Shown here in pieces: positions 1 through 8,157 of a DNA stretch of 58,992 bases (its first letter is position 1; each line of letters opens with the position of its first letter). The position numbers and the translations under genes were made by a program. The notes below the pieces were generated by a model, which saw only the letters and a list, made by a program, of their open reading frames with translations, was not told the DNA's origin and did no database searches. This DNA is from Piscinibacter sp. GTDB taxonomy: Bacteria > Pseudomonadota > Gammaproteobacteria > Burkholderiales > Burkholderiaceae_C. The DNA is taken from contig JAGOAS010000026.1 of the NCBI GenBank assembly GCA_017983795.1, positions 1 through 58,992 on the forward strand, in the 5' to 3' direction.

Positions 1-1
1 T

Positions 2-82
2 CGCAAGCTCTTGCGTATCGTCTGGGCCGTTTGGAAGAGCGGCAAGCCGTTCGATCCAACACGATTGCAGTCGGCCGCTTGA
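2..82 (+). mobile_element. C-terminal tail of an IS110-family transposase (cut by the window edge)
   Basis: The frame starting at base 2 encodes 26 residues ending in a TGA at 80-82. It contains the stretch KLLRIVWAVWKSGKPFDP, which resembles the conserved C-terminus of IS110/IS1111-type DEDD transposases, whose last helix typically reads MRKLL...LKSGKPFDP. The rest of the gene lies outside the window. No terminal inverted repeat is expected for IS110 itself, so the element boundary cannot be placed. The call rests on a short motif only. Confidence 0.55.
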
Positions 83-615
83 CGACAGCCATAGAACCTC
101 ATACGGAGTCGGCCGGCTGCGCCGGCTCCCCTGCGCTGCTCACGGCGGGGTCGCGGCGCCGAACTCGCTTCGTTCGCTGCGCTCACTACGCTCAATCACC
201 GGCGCCGAGTTGGATGACGAAGCGCGCGAGTACGCGCGCCGACCCCGCCGCTGCGCTGCTCGGCGACGCCCAAATCGCCCCCGCGGGGCCACGCCTGCCG
301 CGCTGAACCGCTGATGGTCCGCGTACAGGTGGCATGCCACCACTGGTTCAGCAAAGGGCCGTGCGGGCCGCTCGCGGCGCGCCTATGAAGCGCCGAGGAG
401 CACAGGGCTCGCGGCCCGCGCGCTTCAGCGCGCATCGTGATCTGACTTGCCGCCTCGTGTTTGAGCGAAACGAACGTCAGTGAGTGCAGCGAGTTAGGCG
501 GCGGGCCGCGAGGCCGAGCACCGCAGGGGAGCCGGCGCAGCCGGCCGCTTCATCGAAGCGCCGCGGGCGGCCCGCACGGCCCTTTGCCGCGCCATTCGAT
601 GCAAGAGCAAGAAGC
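83..615. repeat. Repeat-rich non-coding mosaic with two interlocked inverted repeat pairs
   Basis: No convincing gene lies here; every open frame is Arg/Ala-rich and lacks a domain. Two inverted repeat pairs interlock. 111-141 is the reverse complement of 516-546 at 30 of 31 bases, and 351-380 is the reverse complement of 558-587 at 29 of 30 bases. A hairpin at 302-352 has outer arms GCTGAACC/GGTTCAGC and an inner 14-base palindrome at 328-341. Two variants of the module AACTCGCT...GCTCA (about 165-205, and 461-500 in reverse) resemble dispersed intergenic repeats common in Burkholderiales. The position next to a transposase tail fits a repeat accumulation zone. Confidence 0.7.
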
Positions 616-1041
616 TCAGCGCCGCCGCTCCCCCTCCGCCAGCAGCCGCCTCGCCTCCTTCTCGTGCGCGCGCACCTCCTCCAGCGTGGCCTGCAGGTCG
701 GCCATCTGCTGCTCGAGCTGCGCGCGGTGCGCACCCAGCACGACGAGAAACTTCTTCAGCTGCGGCAGCGTGTCGCGCGGCGACTCGTACATGTCGACGA
801 GTTCCTTCACCTCGGCGAGCGTCAGCCCGAGGCGCTTGCCGCGCAGCGTCAGCTTGAGGCGCGTGCGGTCGCGCCCGGTGTAGACGCGGTTGCGCCCGCT
901 GCGCTGCGGCGTGATCAGCCCGCAGTCCTCGTAGAAGCGGATGGCGCGCGTGGTGAGGTCGAACTCGCGCGCCAGCTCGCCGATGGTGTAGGTCGTGCCC
1001 ACGCCGGCGGGCGACGCTTGGGCGACAGCGGAGACGGGCAT
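616..1041 (-). CDS. MerR-family transcriptional regulator (LiuR-like)
   Basis: The 141-residue protein has a winged-helix MerR domain at about residues 17-85 (YTIGELAREFDLTTRAIRFY), followed by a coiled-coil dimerisation helix to the end. It has no C-terminal metal-binding cysteines, so it is not a metal sensor of the MerR/CueR kind. The sequence fits the group that in proteobacteria controls branched-chain amino acid and acyl-CoA catabolism (LiuR type). The ATG at 1039-1041 is the start. The gene is divergent from the MBL hydrolase at 1095, and a TTGACGT/ACGTCAA palindrome at 1062-1077 lies between them. A longer version of that palindrome lies upstream of the PPK2-icmF pair at 18525, suggesting that this protein regulates both sites. 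The family is clear; the ligand is inferred. Confidence 0.88.
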   Translation of the reverse strand: MPVSAVAQASPAGVGTTYTIGELAREFDLTTRAIRFYEDCGLITPQRSGRNRVYTGRDRTRLKLTLRGKRLGLTLAEVKELVDMYESPRDTLPQLKKFLVVLGAHRAQLEQQMADLQATLEEVRAHEKEARRLLAEGERRR

Positions 1042-1047
1042 GAGGGC

Positions 1048-1077
1048 TTAGACTGGCTCGATTGACGTTTACGTCAA
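1048..1077 (+). promoter_or_regulatory. MerR-type operator with -10-like box in the divergent promoter region
   Basis: TTGACGTTTACGTCAA at 1062-1077 has perfect 7-base arms around a 2-base centre. A -10-like TAGACT sits just upstream at 1049-1054, so the operator would cover the start point of the plus-strand transcript. LiuR-type regulators bind sites of this form. The matching site is at 18525-18546, also 4-8 bases downstream of a -10-like hexamer. Confidence 0.75.
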
Positions 1078-1094
1078 GTGTAGCGAAGCCGCCC

Positions 1095-2165
1095 ATGAAG
1101 CCCGACGAATCCCAGCTCCACTACCCCCTGGCCGAGCAGCTGCCGCCGCTCGGCAGCACGCTCGAGCTCGCGCCCGGCGTGCGCTGGCTGCGCATGCCGC
1201 TGCCCTTCGCGCTCGACCACATCAACCTCTGGCTGCTGCGCGACCGCGACCCCGAAAGCGGCCGCGAGGGCTGGGCCATCGTCGACTGCGGCATCACCAA
1301 CGACGCCACGCGCGCCGCCTGGGAACAGGTGTTCGAGCGCGAGCTGCAGGGCCTGCCGGTGCTGCGCGTGATCGTCACGCACATGCACCCCGACCACATC
1401 GGCCTGGCGCACTGGCTCACCGAGCGCTGGGGCGCGCGGCTGTGGATCAGCGCCACCGACTTCAACGCCGCGCGTCTGGCCAGCCAGTCGACCACCGGCT
1501 TCGGCGGCGAGAGCGCGGCCGCCTTCATGGCCAGCCATGGCCTCACCGACCCCGAGGCGGTGGAGAAGGTGCGCCGGCGCAGCAACTACTACGCGAGCAT
1601 GGTGCCGCAGGTGCCGGCGCGCTTTCGCCGCCTGATGGAGGGCGACGTGCTGCGCATCGGCGCGCACGACTGGACCTGCCACGCCGGCCACGGCCATGCG
1701 CCCGAGCACATCTCGCTGCATTGCCGCGCGCTGCGCGTGCTGATCAGCGGCGACATGGTGCTGCCGCGCATCTCCACCAACGTCAGCGTGATCGACCTCG
1801 AGCCCGAGGGCAACCCGCTGCCGCTGTACCTGGCCTCGATCGCGCGCATGCGCGAGCTGCCCGCCGACACGCTGGTGCTGCCCTCGCACGGCAAGCCCTT
1901 CCGCGGCCTGCACGCGCGCATCGAGCAGCTGATCGCCCACCACGACGAGCGCTTCGACGCCGTGCTCGAAGCCTGCGCGCGCGAACCGCAGACCGCGGCC
2001 TCGCTGCTGCCGGTGCTGTTCCACCGCCCGCTCGACCTGCACCAGACCACCTTCGCGATGGGCGAATCCATCGCCCACCTCAACGCGCTGTGGCAGCGCG
2101 GCCAGTTGAAGCGCGAACTCGGCGCCGACGGCGTCTACCGCTTCACGCTCGCTCAGACCCAGTAG
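1095..2165 (+). CDS. MBL-fold metallo-hydrolase
   Basis: The 356-residue protein has the metallo-beta-lactamase fold signature THMHPDH at about residues 95-101 (H96, H98, D100, H101), with a further metal-ligand region around CHAGHGHAPEH (about residues 193-203) and ISGDMVLP. The family hydrolyses thioesters, lactones or similar substrates with a binuclear metal centre; no substrate can be read from the sequence. The frame is open back to a TTG at 1062, but that TTG lies inside the operator, so the ATG at 1095 is chosen. Divergence from a LiuR-like MerR gene suggests a role in acyl-CoA metabolism. The 3' end overlaps the convergent DUF456 gene by 13 bases. Confidence 0.88.
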   Translation: MKPDESQLHYPLAEQLPPLGSTLELAPGVRWLRMPLPFALDHINLWLLRDRDPESGREGWAIVDCGITNDATRAAWEQVFERELQGLPVLRVIVTHMHPDHIGLAHWLTERWGARLWISATDFNAARLASQSTTGFGGESAAAFMASHGLTDPEAVEKVRRRSNYYASMVPQVPARFRRLMEGDVLRIGAHDWTCHAGHGHAPEHISLHCRALRVLISGDMVLPRISTNVSVIDLEPEGNPLPLYLASIARMRELPADTLVLPSHGKPFRGLHARIEQLIAHHDERFDAVLEACAREPQTAASLLPVLFHRPLDLHQTTFAMGESIAHLNALWQRGQLKRELGADGVYRFTLAQTQ

Positions 2166-2707
2166 GCAACGGCGAACACGCCGATCATCAGGAAGACGAG
2201 CACCACCTTCACGACGGTGCCGATCAACTGGCCCAGCCAGGTGGCGACGCCGACGCGCGCCGCCTGCCGGCTCGCCAGCACATGCTCGCCGGGATGCACG
2301 AAGCCGCCGTTGCGGCGCGCCTGGTGCCAGTACTCGCCGGCCATCGCGCCGAGCAGGGGCATGAAGAGCAGGCCGACGAAGCCGGTGAAGATGCCCAGCA
2401 GCGTGCCGATGGCCGCGCCGGCCACCGCCGCGGGGCTGGCGCCGGCCTTCTTCGCGCCGAGCAGCGCGGCCAGGTAGTCGGTGGCCCAGGCGAGCAGGGC
2501 CAGCACGGCGATGAAGCCGACCGTCCAGCCCGAGACGCGCGTGAAGCCGTCGATCCACGCGCCGACGAAGACGCCGGCCAGCACCAGCAGCGTGCCGGGC
2601 AGCACCGGCAGGATCGCCCCGGCCACGCCCGCCACCATCAGCGAGATCGCGAGCAGCCACCACGCCGGGTTGGCCGACACGAGCGTCACCGCATCCATCA
2701 TCGCCAT
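2153..2707 (-). CDS. DUF456 family integral membrane protein
   Basis: The 184-residue hydrophobic protein has about five membrane segments and the glycine-rich pattern of the DUF456 family, including GVAGAILPVLPGTLLVLAGV near the N-terminus and LLGIFTGFVGLLFMPLLGA in the middle. The molecular function of the family is not established. An ATG at 2707 and a second one two codons downstream are both plausible starts. The gene converges on the MBL hydrolase with a 13-base overlap and appears to be transcribed alone. Confidence 0.85.
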   Translation of the reverse strand: MAMMDAVTLVSANPAWWLLAISLMVAGVAGAILPVLPGTLLVLAGVFVGAWIDGFTRVSGWTVGFIAVLALLAWATDYLAALLGAKKAGASPAAVAGAAIGTLLGIFTGFVGLLFMPLLGAMAGEYWHQARRNGGFVHPGEHVLASRQAARVGVATWLGQLIGTVVKVVLVFLMIGVFAVAYWV

Positions 2708-2791
2708 CGCTCCTTCGGGCGAACGCCGCCCGCGAAGCGCTTAGATGGCGCTGCCGCGTCCGGGTTCAAGCCGGCGGCGGCGGAGTCGGCT

Positions 2792-3700
2792 TCACTCGAA
2801 GGCCGGCAGCACGTCGTCCTTCAACTGCCCGCGCATGCGCTCGTAGTCGGGCAGCACCGAGCGCACCACGTCCCAGAAGCGCGGGCTGTGGTTCATCTCG
2901 CGCAGGTGGGCGAGTTCGTGGGTGACGACGTAGTCGATGGTCGGCAGCGCGAAGTGCACCAGGCGCCAGTTGAGGCGCACCGAACCGTCGGCGCTGGCGC
3001 TGCCCCAGCGCGTCTGCGCCGACGAGAGCGCGAGGCGCGTGCAGCGCACACCGAGCCGTTCGGCGAAGTGCTCGACGCGCTCCTGGAAGATGCGCCGCGC
3101 CTGGCGCTGCAGCCAGCTCTGCACCGCATCGCGGATCTGCTCGGGCAGCGCGGTGTGCGGCAGGCCCACGTGCAGCGTCAGCCGCGGCACGCCGGGCAGC
3201 GCCTGCGCGTCGCTGTTGAGCACCGCGCCGGTGGCTCGCGGGTCGAGCACCACCAGCACCGTCTCGCCGAGGAAGGGCACGGCCGCGCCGTCGCGCCAGT
3301 CGATGCGCGCCTGCAGCTGGCGCTGCGCGCGCTCCTGCTGCTCGCGCAGCTTGCGCAGGATCCAGTCGGCCTTCTCGCGCAGCGCGGCCTCGATGTCGCC
3401 CAGGCCGACCCAGCGCGGCGCGTTCACCGACAAGCCCTCGGCGCCGACGATGAAGCCGATGCTGCGCCGGCGCACGCGCTTGAGCGCATAGGCCACCAGG
3501 TGCTCGCGCAGGTGGATCTCGCGGTCGGCCTGCGGGTGGCGGAAGCTTGCCGAGGGTGCAGCAGGCGCCGCAGCGGGCGGCGCGGCGACGGGCGCGGCGG
3601 AGCGGGGCAAGCTCGGGATGTCGGCCGGCGCGTCCGCCGGCACCGCCACGTCGAACAGCGAGAGCTGCTGGGCGTGGGCGGATGCGGCGCGGCGCGGCAT
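2792..3700 (-). CDS. YgjP-like M48 (DUF45) metallopeptidase
   Basis: The 302-residue protein ends in a zinc-peptidase motif HELAHLREMNHSPRFW at about residues 261-276, typical of the YgjP/DUF45 branch related to SprT and M48 peptidases. The HExxH residues are H261, E262 and H265, with a third likely ligand at H271. The first 65 residues are an Ala/Pro-rich linker with no domain, longer than in most relatives. The start is the ATG at 3698-3700; no earlier ATG, GTG or TTG is in frame close by. It follows the acyltransferase gene by 11 bases and is probably the last gene of the minus-strand run that begins at glyQ or corC. The physiological substrate is unknown. Confidence 0.88.
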   Translation of the reverse strand: MPRRAASAHAQQLSLFDVAVPADAPADIPSLPRSAAPVAAPPAAAPAAPSASFRHPQADREIHLREHLVAYALKRVRRRSIGFIVGAEGLSVNAPRWVGLGDIEAALREKADWILRKLREQQERAQRQLQARIDWRDGAAVPFLGETVLVVLDPRATGAVLNSDAQALPGVPRLTLHVGLPHTALPEQIRDAVQSWLQRQARRIFQERVEHFAERLGVRCTRLALSSAQTRWGSASADGSVRLNWRLVHFALPTIDYVVTHELAHLREMNHSPRFWDVVRSVLPDYERMRGQLKDDVLPAFE

Positions 3701-3711
3701 GGGCGCGAAGT

Positions 3712-4464
3712 TTACGTGGGCTGGGCGGCGGGCGCCGCCGCGATGTAGGCCTCGGGGTCGAGGCGGCGCATCTCGGCTTCGATCCAGCGCTCCACCTCGC
3801 GCATCATCTCGTCGGGCTCGCGGCCGGCGGGCGCGATCGGCCGGCCGATGGAAATGTCGATCACGCCCGGGCGCAGCACGAAGCTGCGGCGCGGCCAGCA
3901 GCGCGCCGAGGTGACGGCGATGGGCACCACCGGCGTGTCGGTGGCGATGGCCAGCCGCGTGGCGCCGGCCTTGTACGGCCCCTGGCTGCCGCGCGGCGTG
4001 CGCGTGCCTTCGGGGAACATGATCACCCAGTTGCCCTGCGCCATGAAGCGCTGCCCCTGCGAGGCCACCTTGGCCCAGGCCTCGGTGCGCCGGCTGCGGT
4101 CGATGTGGATCATGTCGAGCCGGCCGATCGCCCAGCCGAAGAACGGGATCAGCAGCAGCTCGCGCTTGAACACGTAGCACAGCGGGTGCGGCATCAGCGT
4201 CGGGAAAGCGAAGGTCTCCCAGGTCGACTGGTGCTTCGGGCAGAGGATGATCTTGCTGTCGGGCAGGTTCTCCCAGCCCTGGATGCGGTGCCTCACGCCG
4301 CAGATCACGCGCGCGCCCCAGATCGCCATGCGCAGCCAGACCATGGTGAACCAGTAGAGCCGGTGGCCGCGCACGAAGATCGACACCAGCACCACGAGCA
4401 GCGCCCACACCACCACGGTGGCGGCAAGCCACAGCACGTAGATCGCCGAGCGCAGCTCGTTCAT
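3712..4464 (-). CDS. 1-acyl-sn-glycerol-3-phosphate acyltransferase (PlsC type)
   Basis: The 250-residue membrane protein has a hydrophobic N-terminus (residues 8-30) and the acyltransferase motifs in order: an HX4(D/E) catalytic box as HQSTWE at residues 78-83, and FPEGTR at 150-155. The family adds the second acyl chain to lysophosphatidic acid at the inner membrane during phospholipid synthesis. The glutamate in place of aspartate in the first motif is common in proteobacterial members of this branch. The ATG at 4462-4464 overlaps the gmhB stop by four bases, so the two genes are translationally coupled. Pairing of gmhB and plsC-like genes next to glyS is common in Burkholderiales. Confidence 0.92.
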   Translation of the reverse strand: MNELRSAIYVLWLAATVVVWALLVVLVSIFVRGHRLYWFTMVWLRMAIWGARVICGVRHRIQGWENLPDSKIILCPKHQSTWETFAFPTLMPHPLCYVFKRELLLIPFFGWAIGRLDMIHIDRSRRTEAWAKVASQGQRFMAQGNWVIMFPEGTRTPRGSQGPYKAGATRLAIATDTPVVPIAVTSARCWPRRSFVLRPGVIDISIGRPIAPAGREPDEMMREVERWIEAEMRRLDPEAYIAAAPAAQPT

Positions 4465-5051
4465 ACCTCGCCGCCCTTGCCCGAAGCGACACGCTCGCGC
4501 GCGATCAGCCACTCGGCGAAAGCGTCGAGGCTGGCATGCACCCGCGTGCGCGGCACCTGCGCGACCAGCTCGGCGACCTGCGCATCGTTCATGCGCTCGG
4601 GCGCGGCCTTGCCGGTGCGCACCAGGTGCGGCTCGCAGCCGGCCGCCACGCCGGCCTGCAGGTCGCGCAGCGTGTCGCCGACCACCGGCACCTCGCGCAG
4701 GTCGACGGCGAAGCGCTCGCCGATCTGCTGGAACAGCCCCGGCAGCGGCTTGCGGCAGGCGCAGCAGTCTTCGGCGACGTGCGGGCAGAAGAACACCGCA
4801 TCGACGCGGCCGCCGTGCACGGCGAGCATCTGGTGCATCTTCAGGTGCATGGCGTTGAGCGAGGCCATGTCGAACAGGCCGCGGCCGACGCCCGACTGGT
4901 TGGTGGCGACCACGGTGTGCCAGCCGTTGTGGTTGAGCCGCGCGATCGCTTCCAGCGCGCCGGGCACCGGAACCCATTCGTCGGGCGACTTGACATAGTC
5001 GTCACGGTCCTCGTTGATCGTGCCGTCGCGATCGAGGATGACGAGCTTCAT
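4461..5051 (-). CDS. gmhB: D-glycero-beta-D-manno-heptose-1,7-bisphosphate 7-phosphatase
   Basis: The 196-residue HAD-superfamily protein begins with the nucleophile motif LDRDGT (D7, D9). It has a zinc-binding cluster CPHVAEDCCACRKP that matches the Cys-His-Cys-Cys site of GmhB. It removes the C7 phosphate in ADP-heptose synthesis for the lipopolysaccharide inner core. The MKLVILDRDG start at 5049-5051 fits family alignments; an upstream in-frame ATG at 5078 would add a His-rich leader and overlap the spacer before glyS. The gene lies 31 bases after glyS and overlaps the acyltransferase by four bases. Confidence 0.93.
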   Translation of the reverse strand: MKLVILDRDGTINEDRDDYVKSPDEWVPVPGALEAIARLNHNGWHTVVATNQSGVGRGLFDMASLNAMHLKMHQMLAVHGGRVDAVFFCPHVAEDCCACRKPLPGLFQQIGERFAVDLREVPVVGDTLRDLQAGVAAGCEPHLVRTGKAAPERMNDAQVAELVAQVPRTRVHASLDAFAEWLIARERVASGKGGEV

Positions 5052-5082
5052 GGCGTGGTGGTGGTGAGCGGACGGCATGGAG

Positions 5083-7191
5083 TCAGGATGCCGCCAGCTT
5101 GGAGAGATCGGCCACGCGGTTCATCGCCTCGTGCAGCTTCGCCAGCAGGCCGAGCCGGTTGGCGCGCAGCTTCGCATCCTCGGCGTTGACCATCACGGCG
5201 TCGAAGAAGGCATCCACCGGCGTCTTCAGCGCCGCCAGCGCCTGCAGCGAACCGGTGTAGTCGCCGGCCGCGAAGGCCTGCTCGGAGCGCGGCGCCACCG
5301 CTTCCAGCGCATCGGCCAGGGCGCGCTCGGCGGGCTCGACGAAGAGCGCCGCGTCGGTCAGCGGCGCGACCTTCTCTTCGCTCTTCTTGAGGATGTTGCC
5401 GACGCGCTTGTTGGCCGCGGCCAGCGGTTGCGATTCGGGCAGCGCCTTGAAGGCGCGCACGGCGGCCAGCCGCTTCGGGAACTCGGCCCAGCGCGGCGGA
5501 CGCGCCTCGATCACCGCTTCCACGTCCTGCACCGCGTGGCCGGCCTCGCGCAGGTAGCCGACCAGGCGCTCGCGCAGGAAGTAGCTGAGCTCGGCCTGCG
5601 CCTGGCCGTGCGTGGCCGGGAAGGCGGCAAACGCAATCGACACCAGGTGCGCCAGCTCCAGCGGCAGCTCGCGCTCGATCAGCATGCGGATCAGGCCCAG
5701 CGCGTGGCGGCGCAGCGCGAAGGGATCCTTGTCGCCGCTGGGCACCTGGCCGATGCCGAACAGGCCGGCCAGCGTCTCCAGCTTGTCGGCCAGCGCGACC
5801 GCCAGGCCGGTGCTGTTGCGCGGCAGCGCGTCGCCGGCGAAGCGCGGCTTGTAGTGATCCTCGATCGCGAAGGCGATGTCTTCGGCCAAGCCGTCGTGGC
5901 GCGCGTAGTAGCCGCCCATGATGCCCTGCAGCTCGGGGAACTCGCCGACCATGTCGGTCAGCAGGTCGGCCTTGGCGAGTTGTGCGGCCTGCTCGGCCTG
6001 CTGCGCGATCGCCGCGCCGCCGAGGGCCTGGCCGATCTGCGCGGCGATGCGGCGCACGCGCTCGACGCGCTCGCCCATGGTGCCCAGCTTGGCGTGGTAG
6101 ACCACCTTGGCCAGGCCGTCGATGCGCGAGGCGAGCGTCTTCTTGCGATCCTGGTCGAAGAAGAACTTGGCGTCGGCCAGGCGCGGGCGCACCACGCGCT
6201 CGTTGCCGCCGATCACGCGGCTGGCGTCGGCCGGGCGGATGTTGCTGACGACGAGAAACTTGTTGGTGAGCTTGCCCGCTGCGTCGAGCAGCGGGAAATA
6301 TTTCTGGTTGGCCTTCATCGTCAGGATGAGGCACTCCTGCGGCACGGCGAGGAACTCGGGTTCGAACTGGCACAGCAGCACGTTGGGCCGCTCGACCAGC
6401 GCGGTGACCTCGTCGAGCAGCGCCTCGTCCTCGATCGGTGCGAGGCCCTCCTTGGCCGCGGCCAGGTTCAGCTGGCGCAGCAACTCGCCGTGGCGCGCCG
6501 CGAAGCCGGGGATCACGCCGCCCTGCTCTTCGAGCTGACGCGCGTAGTGGTCGGCGTCGAGCAGCACCACCGGGTCCATCTGCGCCTCGAAGCGGTGGCC
6601 GCGCGTCTGGCGGCCGGCCGCGAGGCCCAGCACGCTCACCGGCACCACGTCGGCACCGTGCAGCGCCACCAGGCCATGCGCCGGGCGCACGAAGTTCACG
6701 CTGCTCCAGCCGTCGGCGAGCTGGTACTGCATCACCTTCGGGATCGGCAGCGCGGCGAGCGCGTCGACCAGCGCCTTCTGCAGCCCATCGGCCAGCGTGA
6801 CACCCTCGGCCGTGCCCTCGAGGAACAGCGCCTCGGCCTTGCCGTCCAGCTGGCGCTTCAGGCCCGGCACCACCGAGGCATCGGCGCCGACGGCGGCGAG
6901 CTTCTTCAGCAGCGCGGGCGTGGGCGTGCCGTCGGCCGCGAGGCCCACGGCCACCGGCATCAGCTTGATCGAGACCTGGCGGTCCGGCGCACGCGCCAGC
7001 ACCGCGGACACATGCGCCGCCAGGCGGCGCGGCGAGGCGAAGGGCGTGATCGCCGAATGCTCGCCGGCCAGCCCTTGCGCACGCAGGCTCTTGGCGAGCT
7101 CGGTGGCGAAAGCCTCGCCGAGCTTCTTCAGCGACTTGGGCGGCAGTTCCTCGACGAACAGCTCGACGAGCAGGTTGCGGGTGTTGGTCAT
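5083..7191 (-). CDS. glyS: Glycine--tRNA ligase beta subunit
   Basis: The 702-residue protein matches the beta subunit of the heterotetrameric bacterial glycyl-tRNA synthetase over its full length. It starts with LLVELFVEELPPK and has the conserved ECLILTMKANQKYFPLLD segment and a C-terminal DALR-like anticodon-binding region. The beta subunit binds tRNA-Gly, while the alpha subunit carries the catalytic site. It starts three bases after the glyQ stop codon, so the two subunits form an operon in the usual order glyQ-glyS. Confidence 0.97.
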   Translation of the reverse strand: MTNTRNLLVELFVEELPPKSLKKLGEAFATELAKSLRAQGLAGEHSAITPFASPRRLAAHVSAVLARAPDRQVSIKLMPVAVGLAADGTPTPALLKKLAAVGADASVVPGLKRQLDGKAEALFLEGTAEGVTLADGLQKALVDALAALPIPKVMQYQLADGWSSVNFVRPAHGLVALHGADVVPVSVLGLAAGRQTRGHRFEAQMDPVVLLDADHYARQLEEQGGVIPGFAARHGELLRQLNLAAAKEGLAPIEDEALLDEVTALVERPNVLLCQFEPEFLAVPQECLILTMKANQKYFPLLDAAGKLTNKFLVVSNIRPADASRVIGGNERVVRPRLADAKFFFDQDRKKTLASRIDGLAKVVYHAKLGTMGERVERVRRIAAQIGQALGGAAIAQQAEQAAQLAKADLLTDMVGEFPELQGIMGGYYARHDGLAEDIAFAIEDHYKPRFAGDALPRNSTGLAVALADKLETLAGLFGIGQVPSGDKDPFALRRHALGLIRMLIERELPLELAHLVSIAFAAFPATHGQAQAELSYFLRERLVGYLREAGHAVQDVEAVIEARPPRWAEFPKRLAAVRAFKALPESQPLAAANKRVGNILKKSEEKVAPLTDAALFVEPAERALADALEAVAPRSEQAFAAGDYTGSLQALAALKTPVDAFFDAVMVNAEDAKLRANRLGLLAKLHEAMNRVADLSKLAAS

Positions 7192-7193
7192 GC

Positions 7194-8114
7194 TCAGGCC
7201 GCCTTCTTCTGCGCGAGCTGCGCGGCGACCTCGTCGCCCCAGGCCTTGGGCGCCATCGGGAAGCCCAGCCGCGCGCGGCTGTCCAGATAGCTCTGCGCCA
7301 CCGCGCGCGCGAGGTTGCGGATGCGGCCGATGTAAGCGGCGCGCTCGGTCACGCTGATCGCGCCGCGCGCGTCCAGCAGGTTGAAGGTGTGCGCGGCCTT
7401 GAGCAGCTGCTCGTAGGCGGGCAGCGCGAGCTGCTGCTCCATCAGGTACTTGCTCTGACCCTCGTGCGCAGCGAAGGCGGTCAGCAGGAACTCGACGTCG
7501 CTGTGCTCGAAGTTGTAGGTGCTCTGCTCGACCTCGTTCTGGTGGTAGACGTCGCCGTACTTCATCGTCTCCGTCCACTGCAGGTCGTAGACGTTGTCGA
7601 CGCCCTGCAGGTACATCGCCAGGCGCTCCAGACCGTAGGTGATCTCGCCGGTGATGGGCTTGCAGTCGATGCCGCCGACCTGCTGGAAGTAGGTGAACTG
7701 CGTCACCTCCATGCCGTTGAGCCAGACCTCCCAGCCCAGGCCCCAGCAGCCCAGCGTGGGGTTCTCCCAGTCGTCCTCGACGAAGCGGATGTCGTTGGCC
7801 TTGAGGTCGAAGCCCAGCGCCTCCAGCGAGCCGAGGTAGAGCTCGAGGATGTTCGCCGGCGCCGGCTTGAGCACCACCTGGTACTGGTAGTAGTGCTGCA
7901 GGCGGTTCGGGTTCTGGCCGTAGCGGCCGTCCTTGGGGCGGCGGCTGGGCTGCACGTAGGCAGCCTTCCAGGGCTCGGGGCCGATGGCGCGCAGGAAGGT
8001 GGCGGTGTGGCTGGTGCCGGCGCCGACTTCCATGTCGTAGGGCTGCAGCAGCGCGCAACCCTGGCGGTCCCAGTAGTCTTGCAGGCGGAGGATGATTTGC
8101 TGGAAGGTGAGCAT
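7194..8114 (-). CDS. glyQ: Glycine--tRNA ligase alpha subunit
   Basis: The 306-residue protein is the catalytic alpha subunit of glycyl-tRNA synthetase. It starts [15 protein letters not shown] and carries the conserved class II blocks [30 protein letters not shown] and [19 protein letters not shown]. Length and start agree with the family. Transcription continues into glyS with a two-base gap. A spacer of 43 bases separates it from lnt upstream on the same strand. Confidence 0.97.
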   Translation of the reverse strand: MLTFQQIILRLQDYWDRQGCALLQPYDMEVGAGTSHTATFLRAIGPEPWKAAYVQPSRRPKDGRYGQNPNRLQHYYQYQVVLKPAPANILELYLGSLEALGFDLKANDIRFVEDDWENPTLGCWGLGWEVWLNGMEVTQFTYFQQVGGIDCKPITGEITYGLERLAMYLQGVDNVYDLQWTETMKYGDVYHQNEVEQSTYNFEHSDVEFLLTAFAAHEGQSKYLMEQQLALPAYEQLLKAAHTFNLLDARGAISVTERAAYIGRIRNLARAVAQSYLDSRARLGFPMAPKAWGDEVAAQLAQKKAA

Positions 8115-8157
8115 GGGCCGGGCCGCGACGATCGACCCGCGATTTTAGGGGCCCGCC

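Noticed and set aside
1062-1094. Start of the MBL gene at the TTG at 1062
   Set aside because: The codon is part of the operator palindrome; the ATG at 1095 is in frame and fits the family.
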